From Larix kaempferi (Eukaryota; Streptophyta; Pinopsida; Pinales; Pinaceae): a stretch of 64,000 nt of DNA. A program made the translations under genes and the position numbers. Of this stretch, positions 11,801-25,800 are shown piece after piece; position 1 is the first letter of the stretch; every line of letters starts with the position of its first letter. The DNA lies in contig BSBM01000307.1 in assembly GCA_027924585.1 (NCBI GenBank), forward strand, positions 12,881,001 to 12,945,000, written 5' to 3'. Below the pieces are notes generated by a model. It saw only the letters and a list, made by a program, of their open reading frames with translations, had not been told where the DNA came from and made no database searches.

Positions 11801-13318
11801 CTTCTCCCTTTCCCTGTATCTCGTCCATGTCTTTTAACGGGGCTCCTTGATTCATGATATAAACGCATCCTAAAGTCATCACAGTCTGGAATCAACTTAC
11901 AAAACTTGCATGTCAATGATTCAAAAGGGATCCCTGTTTCAGAAGCCCTCTGACAATGAATATGCCTATATGTACCATCAATACGGCATTCAGTACCATG
12001 ATAACATAACATCCTCTTGGTATGCTTCTCTATGGCCCATAATTTCCCACCCCTTTGATCATCCATTAGGATTTTTGTGTTCAATCTCTCCCCATTTCTA
12101 TCAATATATGGATACCAATACCCCCAACATTGTAGTATCAAAGGAGATAACTGATCTACAATAAGACAATAAAAGCAAACAAATTTGAAGATAACAAATA
12201 AAATTATGTTCAATGTCATATTCAAATTAAATACGCTTGTGAAATTAACATACCTGAAGTAGAAGGATTTGCACTTGTAGAACCCCTATGATAGTGGTGT
12301 TGATGATGGGACCAAGAACCTAGTCAACTCTGTTGGTACTTATCATTGGTAGGCTTCTTGGGTCTCCCAACTATGCCAGTCCTCAAACCAATTGTATTAT
12401 GTGAAACCTCATCTGTAGTAGAAATGTGCTTGTTTGATTTCATATGTTCATTTAGAGAACTAACAATATTACCACTAGATGGTACTAATAAAACCATTTA
12501 TTGCACCATATACATTCCACTTTTACTTTTCTCTTGTCCTCATATCATGCAAGTGTTGCTTCCACCACTTTGAACAAATTTGGATCTTGTGTCTTGTTGA
12601 AATCATCTAGTATTTTGATGGCTTTATCAATCTCAAGTCTATCTCCAACCATTGATGTCTGCCTTTCTATGTTACATGAAGGAGTTTCACTACTTCCCAC
12701 CCTTGAAATGTTACGTTGATGGGCCCTTGTTTTCATGTGATTGTTTTTGAAGTTGCGAAGTGTCCATGCTGCCAAATATATTTCCCCTATTCCATAATCA
12801 ATACCACAACTTTCACAATGGATCTTTATTTTAGATGTTCCATTTTCTGAATATACTTTAAGAGTAACCTTCTCCTCAACAAACTCCTCCATTAAACTAT
12901 TCACTTTTTGTTCCCAAGATGCCAATATACTAGAATCAACACCTATGTTTTGTTCTATCGAATCACACTCAATTTCAACTCTTGCTTGTTTGTGCATAGG
13001 TTCATCCACGTTCTCTTCAATGATTTCAACATTTGGTGTTCTTTCCATTACATTTGATTGCAACGCTTCAGTATCCAATGTGTCTAGTTTCCTCTTGATG
13101 CCTATAGGAGTTTTTGTAGCTTTCCATCTTTTCTCTTGTGTTGCATTTAAAGTATATCCTTGATTAATGGTAAACTCAAAAGGATATCCAATGATATCAT
13201 CAAGCACAATTTCTTAACGGATTTCTGCAAATGTAGCATCTGATTGACACCTAACTATGCCAAGGGTAGAACATTCTTCACCAGTTACAATTACAAAGTC
13301 AAAATCATTGTCTGGATT
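8880..13318 (-). pseudogene. Transposase-like protein pseudogene, copy A
   Basis: Minus-strand gene in pieces: about 13318-12254 (N-terminal), a 98-bp GT-AG intron (12156-12253), then 12155-10083 and 9980-9081. The N-terminal part has a C-x2-C-x22-H-x5-H finger and a GRPKK basic motif. A CKFC motif follows the intron. The centre has an acidic EDETVV segment and later SDGDSRRR, placed like the acidic residues of an RNase H-fold transposase core, then TGSDVCENFFS. The C-terminal part has a domain ending DYHNGIDLLDRPEGVELQFC and onward. Copy A has lost its ATG (GTTGAATCC), has stops at about 13205, 11338, 10905 and 10085, and a frameshift in the C-run at about 11450. The layout recalls P-element/THAP9-type transposases, but I cannot assign the superfamily. 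Confidence 0.65.
12156..12253 (-). other. Predicted 98-bp GT-AG intron in the transposase-like gene, copy A
   Basis: On the minus strand the exon ends CTTCAG, the intron starts GTATGTTAAT and ends GTCTTATTGTAG, then the frame resumes with ATCAG. The conserved-looking frame is closed inside this interval and open on both sides. Copy B has the same signals at 26138-26235. Confidence 0.6.
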
Positions 13319-13330
13319 CAACTACATTTC

Positions 13331-14455
13331 CATCCACATGTACCTTTTATTTAGATAAAAATGGATAAATATATAGAAACATTTTTCAAAAGATTGGATA
13401 TAGCATACATTTTTGAAAGTGGTGTTGAAACATTCAAACTAAAATTGAATTTATATAGAAGGAAATTCAATGAACTAGAAAAACTGAGAAATATTTGGTT
13501 TATTCAATAGACAATTAACTGCCTCTTTTGGATATTAAATAACATTCCCAATAGACCCACTCGATATTCAACAAATGGGTGGACCATAATAGTTCCATTC
13601 GTTGGATATGCATACCCCACTATGCCATTACACAAGCCCTACATAGGGAATCTTTTCCCTGTAGGCATGATATGATTTCCATTTCGAGACTTGTTACACA
13701 ATGGGGAGGTGACTCATAAATGAAGGGTGGGGCTTCATAGTGGAGAATGGAGTTCCGATGAACCCATATTAGGAGCTAGGGGAAGGACCTTTGAGGTGGG
13801 GCGAGTCCTTCTTGATTTTACGTAAAAAGGTCAACACCAAAATTTTCTGCAACAAGTTGAAATTGCAATAGGTCATGTGTAGGTATTTGTTTATACTTAA
13901 AGTATTCCATGTTTAGTGAACATGGATTATTCCACAACAAATGAATCTCATTTCTCTATCTATACAAGACCAAAATTAATCCAAAATTAGAGACGGTTCT
14001 AAGGACGTGAAGTTGGGATGTGTCCCATGGGGTCGGTCAATATACCAGTTAGTGATAGTGATAGTTAGGGTCCTCTGGAACAAAGGTCTAGATTTTATCA
14101 TATATACACAATCTCAAATCTTGAGTTTACTCCAACATATTATAAATGACATATTTCTCAAATGTGAGTTTACTCCAACATATTGTAAATGACATTTATC
14201 AAATATTTGGCTTTGACTTCGAAATTTGAATATAATGTATATGACATATTTCTCAATCTGTAACTAAAATTCCATATTGCAAACAAATTTTGAACTAAGT
14301 ATTCAATGAAAATATAAAATTTAATTTCAAACGAACTTTGAACTAAATGCAATGAAATTTTAAAATTTAACTTCAAGTTACATTTTCAAAGTTTAATTTC
14401 CATCTTTAAATAACAAGACATTGAACTAAGTATTCAATGGAAATTTAGAATTTAA
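13331..14455. other. AT-rich stretch upstream of the transposase-like pseudogene (unit A)
   Basis: No gene recognised. It contains the right member of a 17-bp inverted pair (14061-14077) whose partner is at 5771-5787, and short AAATTTAAAATTTAACTTC-type repeats near the unit junction. The unit B counterpart is 27315-28440. Confidence 0.4.
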
Positions 14456-14597
14456 TATCAAATGTATGTATGTATGGATTTTTTGATGTATGTATTATGG
14501 ATTGATGATTGTATGGTTGATAATTGTATGATGGTTAATGTATGTATCACTGATATTGGTTGATGAATTATGGTTGAGAAATTATGGTTGATGTGTT

Positions 14598-14905
14598 AAT
14601 GGTTATTACTGGTTGTTACTAGTGGTTATTGGTTGCTACTAGTTGTTATTAATTGTTGCTGGATGTTATTGGTATGCCACTAGTGGTTACTAGATGTTAT
14701 TGGTTTTTATTGGTTGTCACTGGTTATTACTGATTGTTACTGATTGTTATTTGTTGTTACTATTTCTTACTGGTTTTTACTAGTTATTACATGTTTTTAT
14801 TGGTAGTTACTGGTTGTTAATGGTTGAAACTAGTTGTTATTAGTTATTACTAGATGTCACTGGTTGTCAGTGGTTGTTATTGATTGATATTAGTTGTTGT
14901 TATTG
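14598..14905. repeat. Degenerate minisatellite, GGTTGTTACTAGT-type (unit B)
   Basis: Counterpart of 588-905. It has one extra TGATTGTTAC word near 14730 and lacks a GGCTGTTACT word present in unit A, so the array has changed since the duplication. Confidence 0.75.
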
Positions 14906-16315
14906 GTTGATATATGGTTGATGTTTGTATGATTGCACGGATTTTTATCGATTACTATTGTTCGATGTATGATTGATGTTTGTATGGTGAGGTATGGTAT
15001 CTTGAGGTATTGTGTGTAATCTAGTTAGAAAAAAAAATCTTTGTGATCTTTGTTGAAAGGTGTTTTGGTAGTATCTTGGCGACATTTTGTGTGTCTTTAT
15101 TGAAAGGTATCCTGGTAGTATCTTGGTGGTAATTCGTATATCTTTGTTGAAGAATATTTACTAACCGTGTGACTAATTAAAGTATGATTCATGTACGTTT
15201 GTTGAATATGTGCATCATGTATCCTTATATATCAAATGCTAATCTTGTAGAATGTGATACAAGTATATTTGTAGAAATCTATCTAGGCGATCTTGTTGAA
15301 AAAGTATCCTTGTGATCTTTGCTGAATTTATCTTTTTAGGGTATCCTTATGGTATATCAAATACCTTTGTTGAAAGGCATATTTGTAAAGTATCACGGTG
15401 AATCTCATGCATCCTTGTAGAAAAATGATTTGGGTGATAAATCATGTAAAATAATCTTGGTAATGCATGTCATGTGATTGAATGATTGGAATGCATTTCA
15501 TATATCCTAGAGGCATTTGATGTATCTTGTTGATAGAGCAGATGCATGATGCATTTCATGTATATGTAGGTAAAGTATATGCATTTCACATGATTGATCA
15601 ACCGGAATGCATTTCATGAAGAAAGCGTATACACTTGATGCACTTCATGAGATTGAATGGTATACTTGATGCAATTCATGAAATTAATTGATATACCTTA
15701 TGCATTTCATATGATTGAAATTGATTAGAATAAGATTTAGGTAGATGCATTTTGTTGAAGTATCTATATCTCATGTACCTTGTATATACCGATGTATTTA
15801 ATGTGATTGATATCATGCATCATGTATATTGAAGATGTATTTTATGTATCTTATTGAATAGTATATATATATATATATAAGCTACCAGTCTTACATGATT
15901 ATCTTAATAGATAATATATATATTTTTATAATTCAATTGATGATTTTACAATACGAATGGCCGATATTAAATATGGCCTAATAGGAATAGACATGTATAT
16001 TGATAAATAGACATGTCATTTAATAATTAATAATAAATTATCCTAATCTAATAAGAATACATTTGTAATAACTAATTAGGTTTATTACAAGTCATCCCGC
16101 TTTGAAAAGATTCAACCACGAATCTTCTACAAGAGTGCTGCAGCTGGAATTCTTTCCACGAATAACTGTGCCACGGTTTAACAGTTCCTGGAATAATTGG
16201 TCACATTTACATTCAAATCTTATCATGCTTATGATTCTGTAGATAAACGCATAACAACTAATTGGCATATATTTCAGATCTGCTAATCTGACGGTGTTCC
16301 TTTGCTCTTCTAATT

Positions 16316-17496
16316 TTATGTGGATCTTTGATAATTCTGCATGTTTTGATTGGTCTTCTTATCTGTAGAGGCAACTATTAGTAATGTACTTACTTCTTTG
16401 TGTGACAAATTTGTCGTTAGTTATTCCCTGCGATCCTTTCCATCTTGAGATTCTCGAATATCTTGACTTGCGACAATTTGTAGAACTTTTTCCTTTTCAA
16501 GTGTCGCCTTATCTTCAAAGTTTCCTTCTTTATTAGGCTCTTTTTTAGTTTTTATATTTTCATCATTGTATCGTTCTACAACTTCAAGTCTCTTATAATT
16601 ACTGTTAACTTTGAATTTATTGACTTCTTTGACTTCTACGACATCATCATTTTCTTTAAAATTGATATTGACATTGTGATTGGCAATATCATCTTGATCT
16701 TCCATCTCCTTGTCTTCTAAATCTTTTGTGTCATTGTCCTTGTTATCGTCATCTTTAACAAGTCCTTGTCATGGAGTTTCACTAGACAAGTTTATAGACT
16801 TTTCAGCTGGCGTATTAATGCACCTGGCTTCCTGCCTTGTAAAAATCCACAACGAAATTCCGAAAGACGTGCATATTTCTGACTGAGTATCGTATCCTAC
16901 GGTTTATTTTTGGGATGTCTTTTCTTATCCTTCCTAGTGACTGGTGGTTTGGATATTTTGTGAGGAGGGATATAAGCAAGCAGTTGGTCTGGCTTCCCTT
17001 CTTTCTTGGGGGTAGTAGCGACCTTGAATTCCTCCTTACTAGAGTACTTATCTTTTTCCTTGGTAGTCCTTTATTTTGTTATGTGTGCAGAGGCAGTTCC
17101 CCACCCTACTTGTATTGAGAACTTGGGAGTTGTGATAGCTTTTTCCTTAATAGTCATAGTCGCAATAACATCCGTAGTCTCTTCTTCTAACGTGAGTGTT
17201 GATGCAGACCTGACGACATCTTCTTCCTTAATGGTTGTAGTCACAATAGCTTTCGTAGTCTCTTCTTTTCTTGGGAACCCAAGAGATGGAGTTGCTCCTT
17301 CCATTGTGATTTCAGTCACTTCCTCCGTTGTGGGTGCATATGCAGTTTCCAACTCTTCTTTACCTGGTAATTCAAGAGTCACTATAGCTTCTTCTTGATG
17401 TTGTGTTATCGACAACTTCAATTCTTTAACTAATTTGATAAGGTCTTCATAGCCGCTTTTTATTTCTTCATGTTTGTTTCTTTTTATTCTTTAGCC
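16316..17496 (-). pseudogene. Glu/Lys-rich internal ORF of the non-autonomous element, copy B
   Basis: Counterpart of 2319-3500. It shares the TAA near 17059 with copy A, has CGA where copy A has a stop at 2574, but has its own TGA in the CCAAGACAAGG-equivalent segment near 16771 and a one-base deletion near 16835. The longest open part (17071-17421) differs from copy A by only a few residues. Function unknown. Confidence 0.6.
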
Positions 17497-17884
17497 TCGA
17501 TCATTTTTATATCTTTGATTGCAATTCTTTAATCTCTTTTAGGTTTGTTGAATGGGATAATAATGATCTTATTAAAAGAGGGAGACATAATAATTGCAAC
17601 TTGTAAAAATCTTCAAAATTTTTCTTTTTTTTTCTTTTTTTTATAATAATTGTAATGTTTACAATTTTTAAATAATAATAATTATTATTAACAATAATAA
17701 TAATTTTTTTTAGAATAGTAATAAAAATTAATAATAACAATGAGTGTTATTATAAAAATAATAGTCTTTACTACTATATACTTTCAGTGGTGTAGAAAAA
17801 TAAATAAATAAGTATTATACTACTACTACTAATTATTATTATTATTATTATTATACTCTATTATTTTTATTTTTGAATTGATAT

Positions 17885-18838
17885 GTAGGGTTTTTGGTGA
17901 ATAGCAGGAATGGAGGGAGCGCTTGAGATGAGCTAGTGTAGATGACGAGGAAGGTTGGGGGAGATGGTGGATAGAGCTTGGAGATTGCAGGGGGTGGGGG
18001 GGTGTAGGAACAGGTAATGGATGGGAGTGATGAGAGGATGTAAATGGGGAGGCTATGTGGAAGGAGGTGTGGGTGTAGGCGGCTGGTGTGGAAGCAGCGT
18101 GGGTGCAGGATGCAGGTGGATGCAGGCTGTGGTGGAAGTGGTGGTGGGGGTGGATGTAGGTTGGGCGGATTGCAGCGTTGGAAAGCGTTAGAATAGGAGC
18201 GCACTGCGGGACGAACATAAGTGGGAAGGGGAAGTGGTGCGGTAAGTTGGGGGAGTGAGGAAACAATGGTCACTGAAAAGCGATGCAATGGTGGAAATGG
18301 AAGGCGAGCGTGGGGTGATTTGGGTGTGAGCGCAGGAGGGAGTCGAAGTTATAAGATGGTATGAGCGGGATGAGTGGACGGGGGAGAGATCGGGGTGAGG
18401 AATGCAGAGAGCATGAAAGCTGGGCTGCGTGAGCAAGAGATGAGAGGTCGTAGGTAAGGAGCGAGGGGAGTGCTGACGAAGGGAGAGGTGGCGGATGGAG
18501 ATGGGTCAGGTGTGCGCAGGTGGTGGAGTGAAAGTAGGTATGGTGTGGGAGAGTGGAATGGAAATGCGAGTAGGCGGGAGTTACAGGTGGAGGCGGGAAG
18601 GAGGGAGTGAGGGTTGCATGGAAAGAGGGAACGAGAGCTAGGGTTGCGGAGGAGTGAGGAGGATGAGTGGTCGTGGCTTGAAAGGAGAGGGGAGTAGGCG
18701 GTGAATTACGTGGGAGTGAAGCTATGTGGAAATAGAGTGCGAGTGAAAGAGGAGCAATGAGTGAGAAAATAAAACATGCAAGAGATGGAGAGGGAGAGGA
18801 ATGAATGCTGAGAGCTTGAGTGTAAGCAAGAGCCTAAA
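17885..18838 (-). other. C/T-rich leader of the element, copy B (no real gene)
   Basis: Same composition and apparent multi-frame openness as 3900-4846. Copy B shows about the same base skew, so the bias is a property of the element and not of one copy. Confidence 0.55.
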
Positions 18839-21800
18839 GCTCCGATACCACTTGTAAGCTACCAGGTTTACATGATTATCTTAATAGATAATATATATAT
18901 TTTTATAATTGAATTGATGATTTTACAATAGGAATGGCCGATATTAAATATGGCCTGATGATTTTACAATAGGAATGGCCGATATTAAATATGGCATAAC
19001 AAGAATAGACATGTCATTTAATAATTAATAATTAATTATCCTAATCTAATAATAATACATTTGTAATAACTAATTAGGTTTATTACAAAATATATATATG
19101 TTGATGCTAACCATGTGTTTGTTGGAATGTGAAGAAAGTAACCTTGTTGAAGAATATTATGTATCATATATTTTTATGCTTGATGTTAATCATATGGGTG
19201 ATTGAAATACGATTTTCATGTGAATGTATATTTTTTGAATATTTGAAGGCCTTGTAAAGAGGTTTGAAGACCCTATGATGGAGATTTAATATTGACCCTT
19301 TCTCCTTGAGTCCACTCTACTAGTGTCGATTCTCACACATGAAGTTAGGAAATGGGATGGTGATAGGAGTCACATTCCATAGGTAGTGGAGATGGACGGG
19401 AAAGTAGGTGGTAGTGGGAAGTATTATTGTTAGAAAGATGTTATCTTTCTGATACATGTATGGGGATGTATGTTATCCTTTTGTAAAGGCATGTATGTAT
19501 TATGCATCGAGGATAATGCATTGTTTAAGGGGGAGGGGATGTATTAATGCTCCATAAGTTAAGACCCTGGGTAGACATATGATTTATACATTAAGGCACT
19601 AGGTTCCATGAGCATGATTTGGACATTATTAATATTTTATTTTATTATTAATTAAATAAATAAACTAGATTGAGAGAGGCAACTAAAATAGCATGGCCGG
19701 GGCATGGTTCCAGAGGTGAGGGGGTTGGGGGGTTAGGAGTTTATCCTCACCCTAACACTACTCAGAGGACCCTAACTATGTTTATTTTGGTATGTGGGCA
19801 TACTACTAGACCTAAATCATCGTTAGATGGACCCCTTGCACTAATACACCCCCCTTGGAGTTTTTTGGGTGACAAAATGTTATTTTTTACTAAGTTCCTA
19901 AGTGTCATTCCATTTTTTGGGTTTTTATGGATAAATATCAACTAAGAATATCCTCCTCCTAGTTTCTGGGGATTGTGAGCTAGATTTGTGCTTCCATATC
20001 CTTGGTTTTTGCTTCCACTCCTTGATTGTTTCCTCCACAAAGCACAAGTGAGCCCTCCTTGCTTTTCTTGGGTTTTTATCCTCAATTCTTTCCTTCATTA
20101 ATGATCAAGTGCACCTTCCCTACTTTCTTGGGATTTTCCTTGATTTTTTTTCTTAGTAACTCCCTTCTTTACTCTCTTTATGTTGGCCTTTGCTATTCCA
20201 AGAAAAGGCATATTTTATGTAAATCCATCTTCATGAGTTTGGGTTGGCCCACTTCATTTAGTAACCACTCTCTCTCATGAATTCGAATTGGGAAAGAAAA
20301 ATTTGAATTCCCTCCTTTAGCTAAGATTCGAATTTGTTCTCTCTCTCCTTTGGCTAGGGGTTGGCACGGGGGGTTCACTCAGTGAACTTGTTACATAGCA
20401 CCATCGTTCGAAGGATATTAAAGAATATCCCTAATTTCACTAAATATTGGAAAATGCCTCCTAAAATTGTATTGTTGAACCCCCCTCCCAATATACCTTT
20501 CCATTTAAGAAAACCCCTATTTTCAACAGATATTTGTAGATATCCATTTTTATCAACCCATTTTTAATACCTCCTTTATATCATATTATCAAGGTGTAAC
20601 AAACAAGATCCCTAATGCATCTTAGTATAAGCAAACAAGATGCTAAATAAAGTAGTAGTATACTACTATCAATGATCCCACTGAGATTGCAGGGGCGACT
20701 AATCAATTTGTAGCATTGGATAGTGGAAGACCCAATGAAATAGTAATGGGGAAGGTAAAATGAGTAAAAGGAAACCCATCAAGAGATCAATGTAACAAAG
20801 AATGTAAAAGACAGATAGTCCAATAGTCAATGCAATGCTTAGAAAAGAGGAGAATTATGGATGTTTCAAACCACAACCTACCGATCTACAAATTTCATAT
20901 CATGTAAATACAAATATAGCCATAGAGAGCTCATGTTTTCTATAAGCTTAATAAATTAAAATCCATAAAAATACAAACTTGAAAAACTTTCATGGATGGA
21001 CTTCCCTACCTTCCTATCAAAGAAAGCATCATTGATGTTTGAACCCAAATGAACATAGAAAACTTCCTCTTACTTTCCAATAACACCATATGATCCTGTG
21101 CATATCTTGGATTTGGGTCATTCACAAGATTCAATGAATTGCCTTCACTTCCTCTACATTTATTCTTGCAATCAAGGGAATTAGCAACATTTAGTTACCT
21201 TTTCGTCAGTTAATATATCTAATTCATTTTATCTTTACGGGAGAGGAAAAAAATCCATTGTTAAGTTTCAATCATGCAATAGATATAAAGACACACAGAT
21301 GGTGAAACTTATATGATACCATTTCATGGTAATGATAACACATAAGGTATGTAAACAAGGATTTAGATTTTCACCTATGTTCATGTCAGTTCCAATACAA
21401 TATTAAGAAGGATTCCTTGCATATAAGAATTGAAATTTCAATTACGGGTGTGCCAAATATAACTCAATATAACAACTATTCTTAACTAGAAATGTGAAAA
21501 TATTAAAGAATAATACAAAAAGTTGAAAGAAATTTTTGTCATGAAAGATTGATCTATCTTTTCTTGGTTCCGATGATCCAAGAAAGATTGATCTCACTTT
21601 TCTTTCTTTTCGTGCAACAAGGTCTGATTGAATCTCAATACCCACCTAAACCCCAACCTAAAAAATGAAGAGTTAGATCCTTTACTATAATGCCTACAAA
21701 AAATACAATATAATTGTTCAACTCCAGAACTCTCGATTAGCTACATCTCTTAACTTTGGAGTTGACGAGGAACCAAATGCACACTCAAACATACTGAACA

Positions 21801-22863
21801 GTTTCATAGGCTACAATGTGACTTATATCTAGAAAAGAAACACACTTTGGAAATTGGTCTCATATAGAACAAAATGTATAATTTACAAGCTTTACTCACT
21901 TTTAACACTAGCAAACTCAACCTCAATTATGGAGAAAGTGTAAAATCTTGCATACATATTCATAAGAAGCGGTAACTGACCTTTTGGACATCACATCAAT
22001 AACATTCTACATAAAAGAACAAAATACTATCACCCTGGCTATCTCAATGCCACAAAATTCTAATATTGTAATGCCTGTTATTCCAAGAATCATCCCTCGT
22101 ATCTAAATAACTTCGCCAAGCAACAAAAGGAGTAACCCCACAAAAATAAAACACAGAGCATGGTTAATGGTAATAGTTGCAATATTATCGAAATTTTAAA
22201 AATCCAAATACATTGCAGAAGTTGCTCTGAGATCTTTACAAAAACATTCAAGTCTTTGTTGGAATAAGAAATGATGAAAAAATTAATTGACACATAAATC
22301 CATAAAGTTTAAACGAATTATAAACATTCACATATATTTTTATTAAGCAAAATGGAAGATATGATAAGTCAAAATTATTGTTAAGTCAAGAGTATTAGTT
22401 TATCTTATAGCTATGATGCTATGTATGATATAAATTGTACTCAAAAGAGTCACCTTCTCCATTTCCACTACTAAAAGACTACTAAAAGTTTAAAGAGGGC
22501 ATTGCCCTGGATTTTGAAAACATGTAAATATAAAGTATTTGATCAAATGATCTCGACATCAACTCTAAATGACGACTAGTATAGAGGGTTATCCAACTTC
22601 CAAAATGTCAATTTGCTTGATTGAAAACCTTCCAACACCTTTAGCCTTGATTTTTAAATCTCGCTGACATGAGGTTGACATCATGAATGCCACATGAATT
22701 TGCATCAACCCATGTACTTGTAACAATCAAATAATCATGTGTAATCCAAATCTGTATTGAAATATCATTTAAAATAATAAGATGGATGGTTACACTAGCA
22801 CAATATCTATCTTGAAAGCTGAAATACGACTACAAAAAATGAATGGTCAAAGAAACTTACACA

Positions 22864-25800
22864 AAAAAGTAGGTGGCAAAAATTAGGTTGATTTATCCCA
22901 AAATTCACCATTCAAAGGGTTCACTGCACCTGAGGCCAAAAAAATAAAATCAAGATGGCATTGCTACATGAAATCAACAAAAATACAACCAATAATTATT
23001 TATAAATTATCTATTAGATGGGAATGAATAAGGAAAAATAAATTACAATAAACTTTAAATTAACCTTGTTGAGATTTCTGACAAAATCAGAAAAAACTTT
23101 GTAATCTCTTTCTTCTAATTTGTATGTGTCATTCCTATTGTTGTATGATAAGTTGGCAATTGCTATAACATATTCAAGTTGTACAAAAAGATGATCTGTC
23201 AAATCATACTTGTACAAGTGTTTCCCTTTTATTTTATTGTACCAACAAAATTGAATCTCAACACCTTCTGGCCTATCTAAAAGATCAATGTCATTATGGT
23301 AATCAAACACCCTATTGCCATCCTTCTTTCTTATTCTTTGAACCCTTCCAATGTACCAAGTTCCACAAGAAACACCTTCTTTGGTACTTCAAGAAACACC
23401 TTTTCTTGTGGCACATTCAGCTATAGGTATTGAGTTTCTCTCAAACAACACCCCGCAATCCGATCCAATTCGAAAGCCGATTGAAACACCCTTTTTTGAA
23501 GCCCTTTCATCTCGCCTAAAGTAAACCCCATTTCTCACTCTAGTCAACCTATCTTTGGATAATGTTGGATTTCCATTCAACTGACTAACCAAACAAGATT
23601 TGAACAAATCCTTACCATCAAGCTCTACCACTGGTTTGGTAGTTGTGTTCACATTCTCATCAATGGCATCTAAAATTTTATCCAACTCATGCCTCCACTC
23701 ACTTTCCATTGTTTGCAATTCATTAGCATTGAGTATGGATGAAGATGAAGAGTGGAATATTGAGTTGGAGTTATTTGATGGAGAATCATCAACTACTTCA
23801 TCCACTACTTGGAATGTTGGATAGCTTTGATCCTCTGTCCATGGTTTAAACCACCAAGAAGATTGTGTGTGTCCTTATGGTCGCATGCCAAGACTTGATA
23901 AAAGGTTTTGCGCATCATTCAATCCTAATTTTATAGCTTCTATAATTTTATCATCTGTAGATATTGGACCATAATGCGATAATACATCATGATTCTCTAT
24001 TGTTTATTGGTGCAATTTATTCCAGATGCTTTATTGTTTTTTATGAGATTTATTAAAGCGGAGCCCTTGTGGATTTGATTCTTCTTCGGCAACTCTATTA
24101 AGAGTTCCAACAGCATGAAGCAAGTCAATGAAATCATAGGCCCTCTCTGATCCAACCATCCCACTGAATTTGCTAAAGAAGTTCTCACACACATCTGACC
24201 CAGTCAAGTGCAATAGACATGGCAAGTTACAGTAGTGGTCTCGAAACAATCTCGTCAATAAAACCGCAAAGTGGCATGAAATTTTCACATCCTGATATGC
24301 CTCTCTACTAATGAAATTTATGTTTGCATTAACATGAGATTTTTTTCGTACCCAGCATAGCCATAACAAGAAGAAATGTTGAACTCTTGAAGCATTTCGC
24401 ACTCTTTCCCAAAGATTCAAACTATGAGACATAAAAATGTCAATGTAGTCAGCAACAATCATTAGATAAATCTCTGTACCTAGTGTTCTCTCTACCCTAC
24501 CACTTGTTGTACTTCTCATCTCTTTTAAACACCGTTGAACATGCCTTGAAGCGATGCGTTGTGCTGAACCCCAATTTTGTCGATCCATCCTCTCTATATC
24601 TTCAATTTTAAGCTTGTGCTCATCCACTTTAAAAGTGTTATAAACGATTCTAACATGATTAAAACTTACCAACTCTTCTCCAATGATCAAATCTCGTCGG
24701 CCACTAAACAAAGGATTGATTAGCTTTTTCCCGTTGTGTATGTAATCTTGGTCATGTAGTCCTGTTATGTTGCCACCATCATGAAACCCAGATAGCCTCC
24801 ACCCTTCCCAAGGGATTTGATATCGAATACATGTTGTTGAAGAATAAGCCTTCAACATAAGTTGTCTTCTTCTACTATCCCCATCAGATCAATGACCAAT
24901 AATAGGTCCCAAACAATTTTCCACGTGTTTCCTCCACATAACTTCTATTTTTTCCCATTGCATGGCAACAAAATTTGTCGATCGAACCTATTGCATGTTG
25001 GATGAACAACCACAACCAAACGGAGAAGCTTTTCATGTAAAGAGTTTACAATAATGACACGTGCATAATGACCAATTACACTATTCTTAAAAGTGTCTGT
25101 AATAACATCATAGCTTGCAGCTCCCTCGCCCACAGTCACTAAGAAATGTGATTGGCATTGATGATTTTCTTTATTACCACAAAAACCAACCAAAGTATCA
25201 CTTTTTGCTACCCACCTAACATATTTTTTCACAACGGTCTCATCTTCAGCAAGGCATACAAGAATCAGACCCTCTATACCATGTTTGGATTTATAAGAAG
25301 CATAAACCTTTCCAAGTGCCTCAAAAATGTACTCATGCTCCCCTAGGATATATGACAGTGATTTTCTCACTTGCCTTAAAGTTGTCGATATTGAAGGACC
25401 CTCTAAATTCAAGCTAATGAAGCTGTGCAATCTAGGACCCCCCCCATAATTAATCATCTCATAAATGAATTTAGTGAATGCACCATACCTTCTCCCTGCT
25501 TTTGGACATGTCAGTTTATGAAAGATATCTTTGACAAATTCTCAAACGACATCTTTACCTTGTAATTTTCCTTGTCTATGTGCCTCACACACATCCTTGC
25601 AAAACCTAAATACATCTTTCCTTTCTGTAGATTCAAACAAATTGTCCTTTAGGGACCTTATTCTAATAGATAGTATAGCAACCTTTGTCCTCTCCCACCA
25701 AAGAGCCCTCATTGTTGATCTATAGCTAGTATTTGTAACCCTTGCAACATTTATGAGCTTAGTTTGAGTCAAAAGGTCTAATCTTCTCCCTTTCCCTGTA

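Larger units (their letters stand above)
455..14466 (+). repeat. 14-kb tandem direct duplication, unit A
   Basis: The sequence from about 455 to 14466 recurs in the same order and orientation at 14467-28449. Anchors include the left LTR of the retroelement (1879 and 15876), its right LTR (4861 and 18853) and the transposase-like C-terminal frame (9030 and 23014). The offset drifts from about 14011 to 13984, so small indels are scattered along the unit. The units meet at a shared ATG(TATG)-like word around 14461-14470, which suggests a microhomology junction. In the 235-bp right LTR I count two substitutions between units. Confidence 0.95.
15876..19087 (-). mobile_element. Non-autonomous LTR retrotransposon (LARD-like), copy B
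   Basis: A 3212-bp duplicate of 1879-5095, with LTRs at 15876-16089 and 18853-19087 and the primer-binding site at 18839-18850 (minus strand TGGTATCGGAGC). Flanking pentamers are ATATA (15871-15875) and AAATA (19088-19092). It arose by duplication of the 14-kb unit, not by a second transposition, because flanks and LTR asymmetries are shared. Confidence 0.85.
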
